Part shown: one piece after another, positions 57,101 to 64,000 of the stretch | Layout of the letters: each line of letters starts with the position of its first letter | Position numbering within the stretch: position 1 is the stretch's first letter | Source of the DNA: Armigeres subalbatus | Taxonomy: Eukaryota; Arthropoda; Insecta; Diptera; Culicidae | DNA: 64,000 bases | Direction of reading: 5' to 3' | Assembly: GCF_024139115.2 (NCBI RefSeq) | Contig: NW_026943218.1 | Location: 57,922-121,921, forward strand | Notes under the pieces: generated by a model | Seen by the model: the letters and a program-made list of their open reading frames with translations, nothing else | The model's database searches: none | What the model was told of the DNA's origin: nothing | Position numbers and translations under genes: made by a program

Positions 57101-57672
57101 TTGGTATTACTTCTCCAGTCGTCATTCGTGCGAAAATACTCCTGCAAGAGCTGTGGCTGCAACCGTGTGGGTGGGATGACGAAATTTCTGATCCTGCCAA
57201 CGAGAAGTGGACATCCTACTGTTCCGATTTGGCAAAGCTATCCTCTTATGCAGTTGACCGATATGTTTTTCTTCCAAACTCTACCTACGAGCTTCACACG
57301 TTCGCTGATGCGTCTGAGCAAGCATACGGCGCTTGCACCTTTGCCAGGTCGATTTCCTCCAAAGGCCAGATCCGTGTTCATCTGATAGCTGCAAAATCCA
57401 GAGTCGCTCCCCTCAAACGTCTATCGATACCAAGGTTGGAATTATCAGCTGCCGTACTCGCCGCCAGATTGCACGCAAAAATCCTCGAAGCTCTCGATAT
57501 GGCCATATCGGCATCCTACTTTGGTCCGATTCATCAGTTACCCTCGAGTGGTTACGTTCTCCTCCGCATATTTGGAAAACCTTCATCGCCAACCGAGTAT
57601 CTGAGATCCAAACCACCACCCACGGATCGCAGTGGAACCACGTCGCAGGAACCCATAATCCAGCTGACCTGA
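54109..57672 (+). CDS. BEL/Pao Gag-Pro-RT-RNase H polyprotein (frame ends early)
   Basis: The start at 54109 (MDEERKQQL) is chosen because it has a CCATGG context and begins the conserved Gag; the frame is open 20 codons further up. Order in residues: Gag of DUF1759 type about 10-290, three Cys/His knuckle-like groups (C334-x2-C, C367-x2-C-x9-C380, C386-x2-C), aspartic protease LLDSGSQSNIM with the catalytic Asp 483, RT about 730-950 with LVADIEKMY and FYVDDYIGG (Y-V-D-D at 890-893), and RNase H FADASEQAYGA near 1065. After about residue 1138 the frame leaves homology, because of a one-base frameshift near 57520. Pol continues in the next frame. Confidence 0.93.
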   Translation: MDEERKQQLINRRTALMTSLGRAEQFASKYQANRDQAQLPLRIENLDSMWMGLEEVQTQLEECETTDEGREQNNQTRAKFESIFFKVKAALRSLLPANNTQNPSAIPNPAANALAGIKLPTISLPEFDGDYNQWLAFHDTFVALIHSNVDVPEVQKFHYLRAALKGEAAQLIESIAISTANYIVAWQALTSRYANDYLLKKRHLQALLDCPRMMRESAEALHSLVDEFQRHTKILRQLGEPVDQWSTMLEHLLCIRLDDGTLKAWEDFATTVDEPNYARLVDFLQRRIRVLESMSVNHQSHNSPMPVSHFPSNRRPFFPRVASHTLAEEQQPKCYACSQYHFLVKCPRFERMNVADRMKLIDTNRLCANCFRHDHFARNCQSKYSCRHCQRRHHTMLHNVNSFNESSFQPPAQRPANQATHQARPSSSQNNTPFTTTTYTCANSSSQSSNPSPLSNSNVLLSTVVLLVVDSNGSTHPARALLDSGSQSNIMSERLCQLLKLKRRAVNIPVHGVGESASNVRHSVHSVIKSRKNDFAMDLDFLVLPRVTIDLPAVTFSAQNWRIPQDLFLADPSFNKSGAIDLLLGAEHFYSFVNPGTRIEQDQQHLLVESVFGWIVVGRNLISPVVEPVACHVSVSDPLHDAIERFWKMEEINNKPNYSVEEQQCETHFVENVTRNSEGRYMVRLPRHPDFDHMLGETKAVAMRQYHSLEKRLERDPNLKQEYQNFLDEYLSLGHLRIVSANEPEPPQVSYIPHHPVVKESSTTTKVRVVFNGSVHSTTGFSLNDTLKVGPVVQDELLTLIIRFRKYPVALVADIEKMYRQVLVDPRDTPLQRIFWRFQPDGPIETCELLTVTYGLASSSFLATRTLNQLCQDEGDNFPLGGPALIKNFYVDDYIGGAQSIGEAINTRTELNELLVKGGFQLRKWASNVPRALEGLDPSQIESKAFLNLDTEKAIKTLGVRWEPKPDKLSFEIASINPTSATTKRTILAGVSTHFDPLGITSPVVIRAKILLQELWLQPCGWDDEISDPANEKWTSYCSDLAKLSSYAVDRYVFLPNSTYELHTFADASEQAYGACTFARSISSKGQIRVHLIAAKSRVAPLKRLSIPRLELSAAVLAARLHAKILEALDMAISASYFGPIHQLPSSGYVLLRIFGKPSSPTEYLRSKPPPTDRSGTTSQEPIIQLT

Positions 57673-59369
57673 TAACGAGAGGAATGAAAGTAGATGAATT
57701 TCTGAGCAGTGATCTTTGGCAACACGGTCCATTCTGGCTTAGTCTGCATAGGGAAAACTGGCCAACAACAACCAATGCGAACAACCATTCCGATGAAGTT
57801 TTGGAGCGACGCGTCATGGTGGCGGCCGTTCAAAATCGGCCAACCGTAAACGACATTTTCTTGCGAACCACATCCTACCAACGACTGCTCCGTATAACGG
57901 CCTACTGCCTACGGTTTATCAATGCCTGCCGTCAACGAGAATCATCCGATCGACCAGAAGGAAGCACCGTACTCACCGTAGAGGAATTGTCCATGTCTCG
58001 CAAGAAGCTGGTGAAATTGGCCCAAGCCGATTCGTTTGGTGAAGAGATTAGGGAATTGGGTAGAGGGAAAACAGTTTCGAAACGGTCGAATTTGCGCCTA
58101 TTGAGTCCATTTCTTGATTCAGATGGAATCATTCGAGTCGGGGGTAGACTAAATCTATCTGAGCAGCCTTACCACACGAAGCATCCAATCCTACTTCCCA
58201 GTTCCCATCCTTTCACACGTTCTGTTGCTATCGATTACCACAACAAACTGTTGCATGGTGGCGGCCGTGTAACATTAGCAGAAATGCGGCAAGAATACTG
58301 GCCGATTCAGGGGCGAAGGTTGATGAACAGCATCATGCGTAATTGTTTTCGATGCATTCGAGCATCTCCAATACCAGCAACACAACAAACAGGACAACTA
58401 CCGCAGCGAAGAATAACACCAAGCAAGCCTTTCACCGTCACCTGCGTTGATTACGCTGGCCCAGTGTACCTTAAACCAGCACATAAGCGAGCATCCGCTA
58501 TCAAAGCATACATTTGTGTTTTCGTGTGCTTTGCAACAAAAGCAGTTCACATCGAACTGGTTAGCAGCCTTTCTACCGCTGCCTTCATAGCAGCATTGCG
58601 ACGATTCGTTTCTCGCCGTGGTCGACCGACTCATATGTACTCCGACAACGGCAAGAATTTCGAGGGAGCACGCAACGAATTAAGGGAGCTGCACCAATTA
58701 CTTCTGCGTGAGAGACAATCAGGAGAAATTGCTACCATTTGTGCGACCGACGGAATCAAATGGCACATGATACCACCGAAAGCACCACACTTCGGTGGCC
58801 TATGGGAGGCGGCTGTTAAAACGGCAAAGAAGCACCTGCGCAAACAACTCGGCAACATCGCACTATCCTTCGAGGACATGAGCACTATTCTGGCGCAGAT
58901 TGAGGCCTGCATGAACTCGAGGCCTCTTACACCGATGACTGAAATTCCGGACGATTTGGCGATTCTAACATCCTCGCATTTTCTTATCGAATCTTCCCTT
59001 TTCGCTTTGCCAGAAACTGACGTCACAATGATTCCGCTAAATCGTCTTGACCACTACCAGAAGCTTCAGGAACGAGTCCAAAAGTTCTGGTATCTTTGGC
59101 GCACTGACAATCTCCATGAATTGCAGAAAGAAACAAAACAATCAACTGCAATTACCGCCTACCAGCCTGGGAAAATGGTAATATTGGTAGATGAGTCTCT
59201 ACCACCTGTAAGATGGCCGCTAGCAAGAATAACTGCAACACACCCTGAAAGCGACGGATTAATCCGCGTCGTGACACTCCGGACCAGCAAAGGAATCATT
59301 CGAAGACCTATCACCAAGATATGCCTGCTACCGTACGATGATGCTGCACCTAAAAATGAAGATAATTAG
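57520..59369 (+). CDS. BEL/Pao end of RNase H, integrase and C-terminal domain (frameshifted part)
   Basis: The same polyprotein continues in another frame from about 57520. It starts with the WSDSSVTLEWL block of RNase H and ADLITRGM. Then come the integrase zinc-binding region (HNKLLHGGGR ... CFRC), and the core with catalytic D (CVDYAG, 58449), D (YSDNGKNFEG, 58644) and E (GLWEAAVK, 58806), spaced 64 and 53 residues. A C-terminal block (PGKMVILVDE, PVRWPLARI, ICLLPYDD) ends at a stop at 59369. All three integrase catalytic residues are present. As it stands this half has no start of its own, and the single frameshift is the only clear lesion. Confidence 0.92.
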
Positions 59370-59493
59370 TTAGAATCTCTAGAAATATTAATTAAAATCT
59401 CCGATCATAATTTTCGCATGTGCTCTCGCTGAATTTTGTAAACAATGAATTTGATGTAGCAATAGTAAAATCAGGGTTGAAATTAGGAATTTC

Positions 59494-59505
59494 AGGTGGC
59501 GGCGA
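59494..59505 (+). other. BEL/Pao polypurine tract
   Basis: AGGTGGCGGCGA immediately before the 3' LTR, at the expected site for plus-strand priming. Confidence 0.6.
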
Positions 59506-59730
59506 TGTTCATTCTCAATGTATATCTATAGATTCGTGCCGAACCCACTTGATCTAGTACTACATTTGAGGTCGAGGTAGTAGTAGTAGTGCTAGAACAG
59601 AATGCTACATGATTTGAATCTGAGCTAGTTGTAGTAGATGATAAGTTTCTTTTAACTGAATTTATCAAATAAAATCATTCCCTGTTAACCACTAGAAACC
59701 GATAGATTGTCCAATATTGTATTCCCCCCA
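59506..59730 (+). repeat. BEL/Pao 3' LTR, left half
   Basis: Matches 53052-53277 of the 5' LTR except for one missing T and one substitution. It stops at CCCCA where the nested element begins. Confidence 0.95.
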
Positions 59731-60272
59731 TGTTCGAGCGATGACGAAGTACCGGGGTAATAATTTATAACGAGAGAGATACTTTCCAGTTCACTATTTA
59801 TTCAAGACTAAACTATGTACATCAGCGTGTCCTATTTATATTCCACTCTTCCCTATTCTACTTCTAAGAACGTTCTAGAATTGTATTCAATTATTATTCG
59901 CTAAATCTATTGTGTGCAAGCTCTATTGTATACAAGCTGCTCGCCTATGCATAAAGTGTAACCTTGCTTGAATGTTCTAGAAACGTCAAGAACTATTATT
60001 CAATGTTTATAAACAATTTGAGTATCTCGAATGTACGATGGTAAGTAGTATAGAGTAATTTCTGTAATAATTCATTAGTAAACAGTATGTTTTCTTCTTT
60101 CTAGATACATTTTATGATGCTCCAGATGCGGAGTAAGGTATGAATGGAAAGGGTAAGTATTTCATGCAATTTTGGTGATGAATTGATGACTTGTTGGGGC
60201 CTCGGCATGAGAATGGCATCCACCGGGTCGATGCGAATAAATCACCCCGGTGGCTTGCTGATGGCCGCAACA
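59731..60272 (-). repeat. Nested element, 3' LTR
   Basis: 542 bp. Contains GGTAAGTAGTATAGAG and TTCTTTCTAG words resembling donor and acceptor, and ATAAATCACC near its end. The preceding purine tract, on the minus strand, is GGTGGGCGGAA (60283-60273). Confidence 0.93.
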
Positions 60273-61786
60273 TTCCGCCCACCAAATTGCGTATACAATT
60301 TGATGAAGATGCGCTGGACGTGGAAGATGATGATTATGATGACTACAATCGATAGGTTCAATTTTCCATGGTATTTTGGAAGTGGTGATTGTTGGTTTGG
60401 TGACAATGTTCGTTGTTGTTGCGATGACGTCAGCGCAAAGCTACGTTGATGAAAAGTGATGAGTAGTTGATGATGATCTCTGTGATGTTGGTGCCTGATG
60501 ATCCTTGTACCGCCCACCTTGAGCAATTGGCCTGACTTGACTAGTTGAAAGGGAATCCTATATTGAAGACGGTGATCTGTCCCCCATACTCTCCTTTGGA
60601 TGGAAGCGATGACTTGCGTGTTGTGGCTAAGGTGATTGATAACTCGTGCCGCCCACCATGCACGAATCATATACTTTGATGACGTAGCGTTGAACAGAAT
60701 TTGCTTAGGTTGTTTCTTTAGTGGTGATAATTGCCAATGTGTTGGAGTAAAGGTGTCTATCGATTTCAGTGGCCTGAAGACGACCGTTTTGGTGCATGAT
60801 TCATTCAGATGAATGCTTGGTGGTGATGAGAAGCGATTGTCCGTCGTGATGAATGAACGATTGATCTTGCTTCGCAGGGTCTGGTCCTGCGCTCCATTAG
60901 CGAATAGATATGCAAAATCTTCAGAGTATATCGATGAATGAAGAAGACGATGGTCGTTCGTGGTTCCATTATGTTGTTGCATTGTAGTAGTTATGTCGTT
61001 GAATTGATGAGTAGGCTCCGTTGCTTGAATTTCCGATGAATGTTGCTTGATTGTATGATAAGTGGTTGGATGGGATTGTGGCGAAAACTGTTGCTGGTCT
61101 TCACATCCCGATGGTTGCGATGGTTTGATGACGATTTCTGATGAAGGTTGTTTTACGATGTCTTCTTGAGTGATGTCTTCTTGTGGCGATTGGTTAAATG
61201 TTGGTGAAACGTGAGAGTTTGCTGTGTTCGCATCCTGAAGGCAGTAATTTTCAACCTTTACGGCAGTTGAAAATCGCTCCAGCGATGTATTGTGGTGCAT
61301 GGATATGTTGGGGGTTTGAAGGCAAACGTTGTTAGCTGCGTGTTGAGCGTTCGTATGCTTCGGCGGTGAGGGTTCCAAGGGTTGCTTGGTTGGTGCGCAT
61401 TGATGACGGGATCCGATAGTGTTGAACTTCGGATAAAGAAGGCATTGTTCGCCCGTGAGTCGTTGAACGGTGGTACTGGATTTCTCTTGATTTGCCATTG
61501 AATTCTGGGCCTCTCGAAGAATCCGTTTGATGGTTGCCTTAATCGTGTTTCTTTGTGCGTCAGCTTCGGTTAGCTCCTCGATGATACTGTCCAACTGGTT
61601 GTCGTCTTCACAGTAATCCAGTATTTTATCTTGCAGGGATTTGAATTCCTTCCACCAGCTTTCCAACTGATCCAATTCGGCGATCAGACTCCTGACAGAG
61701 CTTTCGTCGTTCATGTGACTAACTCGGACCTTGATGTCAGCAAACCGAACTTTCAGCATTTCACGTTTCTGTACTACTTGCTCCAT
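60273..61786 (-). CDS. Gag-like protein of the nested LTR element
   Basis: An open frame of 514 codons starts at 61786, 54 bp inside the 5' LTR, and runs to 60242, about 30 bp into the 3' LTR. The N-terminal 100 residues (MEQVVQKREMLKVRFADIKV, LIAELDQLESWWKEF, EELTEADAQRNTIKATIKRI) are charged and probably coiled-coil, resembling the N-terminal region of BEL/Pao Gag. The rest is Gln/His/Ser/Thr-rich and has no Cys/His knuckle or enzyme motif. It may contribute to packaging the element RNA in another element's particles. Function is inferred from position only. The frame is intact, in line with recent insertion. Confidence 0.6.
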
Positions 61787-61816
61787 TGTTTCACTAACTT
61801 CACTACACTACAATAA

Positions 61817-61834
61817 TCCTGTCTACAGCGCCAA
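61817..61834 (-). other. Nested element primer-binding site
   Basis: On the minus strand TTGGCGCTGTAGACAGGA starts five bases after the 5' LTR. It resembles the site of the BEL host element (TTGGTGCCGTGACCAGGA), supporting a BEL/Pao affiliation. Confidence 0.65.
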
Positions 61835-61839
61835 TTTAG

Positions 61840-62381
61840 TGTTCGAGCGATGACGAAGTACCGGGGTAATAATTTATAACGAGAGAGATACTTTCCAGTT
61901 CACTATTTATTCAAGACTAAACTATGTACATCAGCGTGTCCTATTTATATTCCACTCTTCCCTATTCTACTTCTAAGAACGTTCTAGAATTGTATTCAAT
62001 TATTATTCGCTAAATCTATTGTGTGCAAGCTCTATTGTATACAAGCTGCTCGCCTATGCATAAAGTGTAACCTTGCTTGAATGTTCTAGAAACGTCAAGA
62101 ACTATTATTCAATGTTTATAAACAATTTGAGTATCTCGAATGTACGATGGTAAGTAGTATAGAGTAATTTCTGTAATAATTCATTAGTAAACAGTATGTT
62201 TTCTTCTTTTTAGATACATTTTATGATGCTCCAGATGCGGAGTAAGGTATGAATGGAAAGGGTAAGTATTTCATGCAGTTTTGGTGATGAACTGATGACT
62301 TGTTGGGGCCTCGGCATGAGAATGGCATCCACCGGGTCGATGCGAATAAATCACCCCGGTGGATTGCTTATGGCCGCAACA
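61840..62381 (-). repeat. Nested element, 5' LTR
   Basis: 542 bp, 537 identical to 59731-60272. The five differences are near 60107, 60169, 60182, 60256 and 60261 of the other copy. Confidence 0.95.
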
Positions 62382-62386
62382 CCCCA

Positions 62387-62609
62387 TTTGTTGAGCAATA
62401 AAAGTGAGTTTCCGACAATATAAAAGTTTTTCGTGATAAGAAGAAGTGACGCCTAGTGGGACATAGCAGCAACTCTTTGAGCTTTGCATATAGTGAAGTA
62501 GTGCGTTGGCCAATACCACCACCCCCGCAGAGCATAGGGCAACTTGACAGCCAATGCCCAATTGATTGCCCAGAGGAATTTCACCGGAAATCGCGAACCT
62601 GCCCCAACA
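62387..62609 (+). repeat. BEL/Pao 3' LTR, right half
   Basis: Continues the LTR after the nested element (TTTGTTGAGCAATAAAAGTG) and ends CCCCAACA. It matches 53278-53500 except for three substitutions. The duplication CGTGC follows. Confidence 0.95.
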
Positions 62610-63493
62610 CGTGCTTATAATCAATTTGGAATTAGGAGAGGTAAATTAGTTTAATACTCATTGTCATAAGAGACCGAGGAATGCTCTGCATCTACGTGAG
62701 CGTTACGGGAAAGGAATCATTGGTTAGTTGAGAAGGTAATTCATTTGAAACCTCGTGGTAAGCGACAAAATATTTATTATGAACGAAGTTATTTTGAAAA
62801 CAAGAAGACAAAAACTGTGTTTTAAATCAATCCAACGCAAGATTAATGTGCTTCGTTCAATAATCTTCTACAACACGATTGATTCTGCACTAAATAATTT
62901 TGTGCTCTTTTATGCAGACATTGGTTTTATCACTTCGTGTTCTCCCACACTAGCTGGCGTGATCGATTGCACACTGGTTAAACAAATGTCTGCTACGCGA
63001 GGTAGATTTTTTTCACTTCGCGTTCTCCTGGACTAGCTGCCGTCTCATGACCAGCAGCAACACGATCGATTCCGCATTCATATTGTGCAAATAGTAAAAC
63101 AAATATCACAAAATTTAAATTTGAATCATGGAAACACTGAAGACGTTTTATAGAAGAAAACTACATACGTCTTTGTCGACTAAGAATGGGATTATGTAGT
63201 AAGCGTTAATAGAAAAATTTGTATAACCAACAGTTTTGAAAACAACTTTACGATTTTGTTTAGCGGCGCAGCCAAAATTTTTGATAATATAAAGTTTAAA
63301 TTTGTTTCGAAATTTCGCGGAATTCCGTTAAATTTCGTTAGAAGCTAGTTTTTTCTAACGAAATTTTTGTAATTTTACGAAACGAAACGAAATCAAGAAA
63401 TCAGATTTCGCCATGCTCAAATTCCGCGAAATTCCGCGGAATTTCGTTTCGAACCACCTGAAACGAAATTTTTCGAAATACCGCATATGCTTA
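62610..63493 (+). repeat. Right remainder of copy D
   Basis: 62640-62770 corresponds to 35400-35505 of copy C (start of the LINE cargo). Then an abrupt join leads to the sequence that follows the LINE tail in copy C (about 41300). It ends with the CCGCGGAATTTCGTTTCG subterminal block and TIR. Confidence 0.85.
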
Positions 63494-63501
63494 TGAATTA
63501 G

Positions 63502-64000
63502 CATTTGCGTGGTTCAATTGACAAGAATGAAACCAGCGTCTATTTTATTTGAGCTGAAGTTAATCCCAGCATTTTTAAAAGATTATGGTTTGAACATTAT
63601 CTAGAAAAATACGATTTTGAAAGCGGAGCTAATGTTAAATTATGCGTCGAGCTAAGACTCATTGTTTCTTTCGCTTATCCAACATATCTGTTTCACAGCA
63701 TCCATCAAATATTCTTCAAATTCACATAAATCATGGCTTGTTCCTGACTTTATGGCACTATTTACTGCCTGTAATTTAGATTGAGGATTGATTTCCAATG
63801 CCGGGTTGGGTTTACAGTTTAGAAGTTTTATGAAATTTCAACCCACCTTGAGCTTGCTATACGAGTGAGACCAGTTTCATTTCTCATCCAGTCTATCCTG
63901 GACATCACTCCATTCCTGTTCATGACATGATGTAACTAATTTGCAGCCCAGACACACTGCTGCATTTGCTCCGATAGACCTCCCAAACAAGGTAGCGTAC
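63502..64000. other. No recognisable feature
   Basis: Flanking AT-rich DNA to the window edge. No repeat boundary or credible frame was seen. Confidence 0.4.

Larger units (their letters stand above)
59731..62381 (-). mobile_element. Young gag-only (non-autonomous) LTR element inside the BEL 3' LTR
   Basis: Two 542-bp LTRs (59731-60272 and 61840-62381), TGTTCGAGCG...GCCGCAACA on the plus strand, differ at five positions. The duplication CCCCA is at 59726-59730 and 62382-62386, and the 5' LTR of the host BEL shows the intact site. Primer-binding site and purine tract place it on the minus strand. The internal region is only 1567 bp and lacks protease, RT, RNase H and integrase, so it needs proteins from another element. 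Confidence 0.95.
53052..62609 (+). mobile_element. BEL/Pao LTR retrotransposon, nearly intact, with nested element in its 3' LTR
   Basis: LTRs start TGTTCATTCT and end CCCCAACA. The 5-bp duplication CGTGC is at 53047-53051 and 62610-62614. Order: 5' LTR, primer-binding site, gag-pol, purine tract, 3' LTR (split). Removing the 2.65-kb insertion leaves about 6.9 kb, normal for BEL/Pao. The two LTRs differ at four substitutions and one indel over 449 bp. It was inserted into copy D of the hAT-like family. Confidence 0.95.
49282..63493 (+). mobile_element. Copy D of the TAAGGGTATGCG family (hAT-like, heavily nested)
   Basis: The left end is TAAGGGTATGCGATA and the right end, inverted, is TAAGCATATGCGGTA. 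The flanks are the perfect 8-bp duplication TGAATTAG (49274-49281 and 63494-63501). Its own sequence survives in pieces: 49282-49375, 50666-51007, 51611-52433, 52996-53051 and 62610-63493, together about 2.7 kb or less. Only the start of the LINE cargo remains (around 62640-62770), joined directly to the 3' side after a large deletion. The rest is younger insertions. Confidence 0.93.

Noticed and set aside
54078..59026. Many reverse-strand frames of 60-134 codons opposite BEL gag-pol
   Set aside because: They lie antisense to a well-supported polyprotein and have no family signature of their own.
60144..60449. Forward 101-codon frame in the nested LTR element
   Set aside because: It straddles the LTR end and opposes the Gag-like frame, and its Met-rich content follows from antisense codons.

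Overview
The window looks like repeat-dense, gene-poor DNA of a mosquito, most likely Aedes. The reasons are the AT-rich background, the BEL/Pao and several non-LTR retrotransposon families, TA-flanked MITEs, a tRNA-derived SINE, GGTCATTTGGCCGAA-type minisatellites and the TGCCTTTCTCGTA-type interspersed repeat. The organism call rests on recall of repeat style, not on a search. I recognise no intact host gene. Essentially every recognisable protein is a mobile-element protein, and most are broken.

The main architecture is one family of large elements. It begins TAAGGGTATGCGATA, ends with an imperfect inverted TAAGCATATGCGGTA, and is flanked by perfect 8-bp target duplications. Four copies are present: A (15626-17091), B (25854-30409, reversed), C (34100-44349) and D (49282-63493). 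Together they cover about 30.5 kb. End type and 8-bp duplication suggest a hAT-like DNA transposon, but no hAT transposase is visible. Copies B, C and D instead carry a decayed non-LTR retrotransposon ORF2, or its remnants, in the same internal place. The family therefore seems to have spread as a chimera with captured LINE cargo.

Later insertions enlarged the copies. B holds a 653-bp hAT-like MITE. C holds a 97-bp foldback MITE, a 2.8-kb near-palindrome with CACAGTG ends and a 5-bp duplication, and a 2.2-kb LTR element filled with an 11-bp minisatellite. D holds a 1.29-kb TA-flanked MITE, a 5'-truncated LINE, and a nearly intact BEL/Pao element (53052-62609). The 3' LTR of the BEL element is split by a young gag-only LTR element (59731-62381). 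Every one of these junctions can be read from target duplications.

Outside the four copies: 1-15.6 kb has LINE fragments, a transposase-like remnant (3788-4742), MITEs, a 166-bp tandem array and a Helitron-like piece. 17-21 kb has a copia gag fragment, a tRNA-derived SINE and a reverse-strand RTE-like LINE. 21-25.8 kb is mostly unassigned. 30.4-34 kb has a second RTE-like LINE with a 13-bp duplication and degenerate repeats. 44.4-49.3 kb has a GC-rich block, MITEs, a LINE RT fragment and minisatellites.
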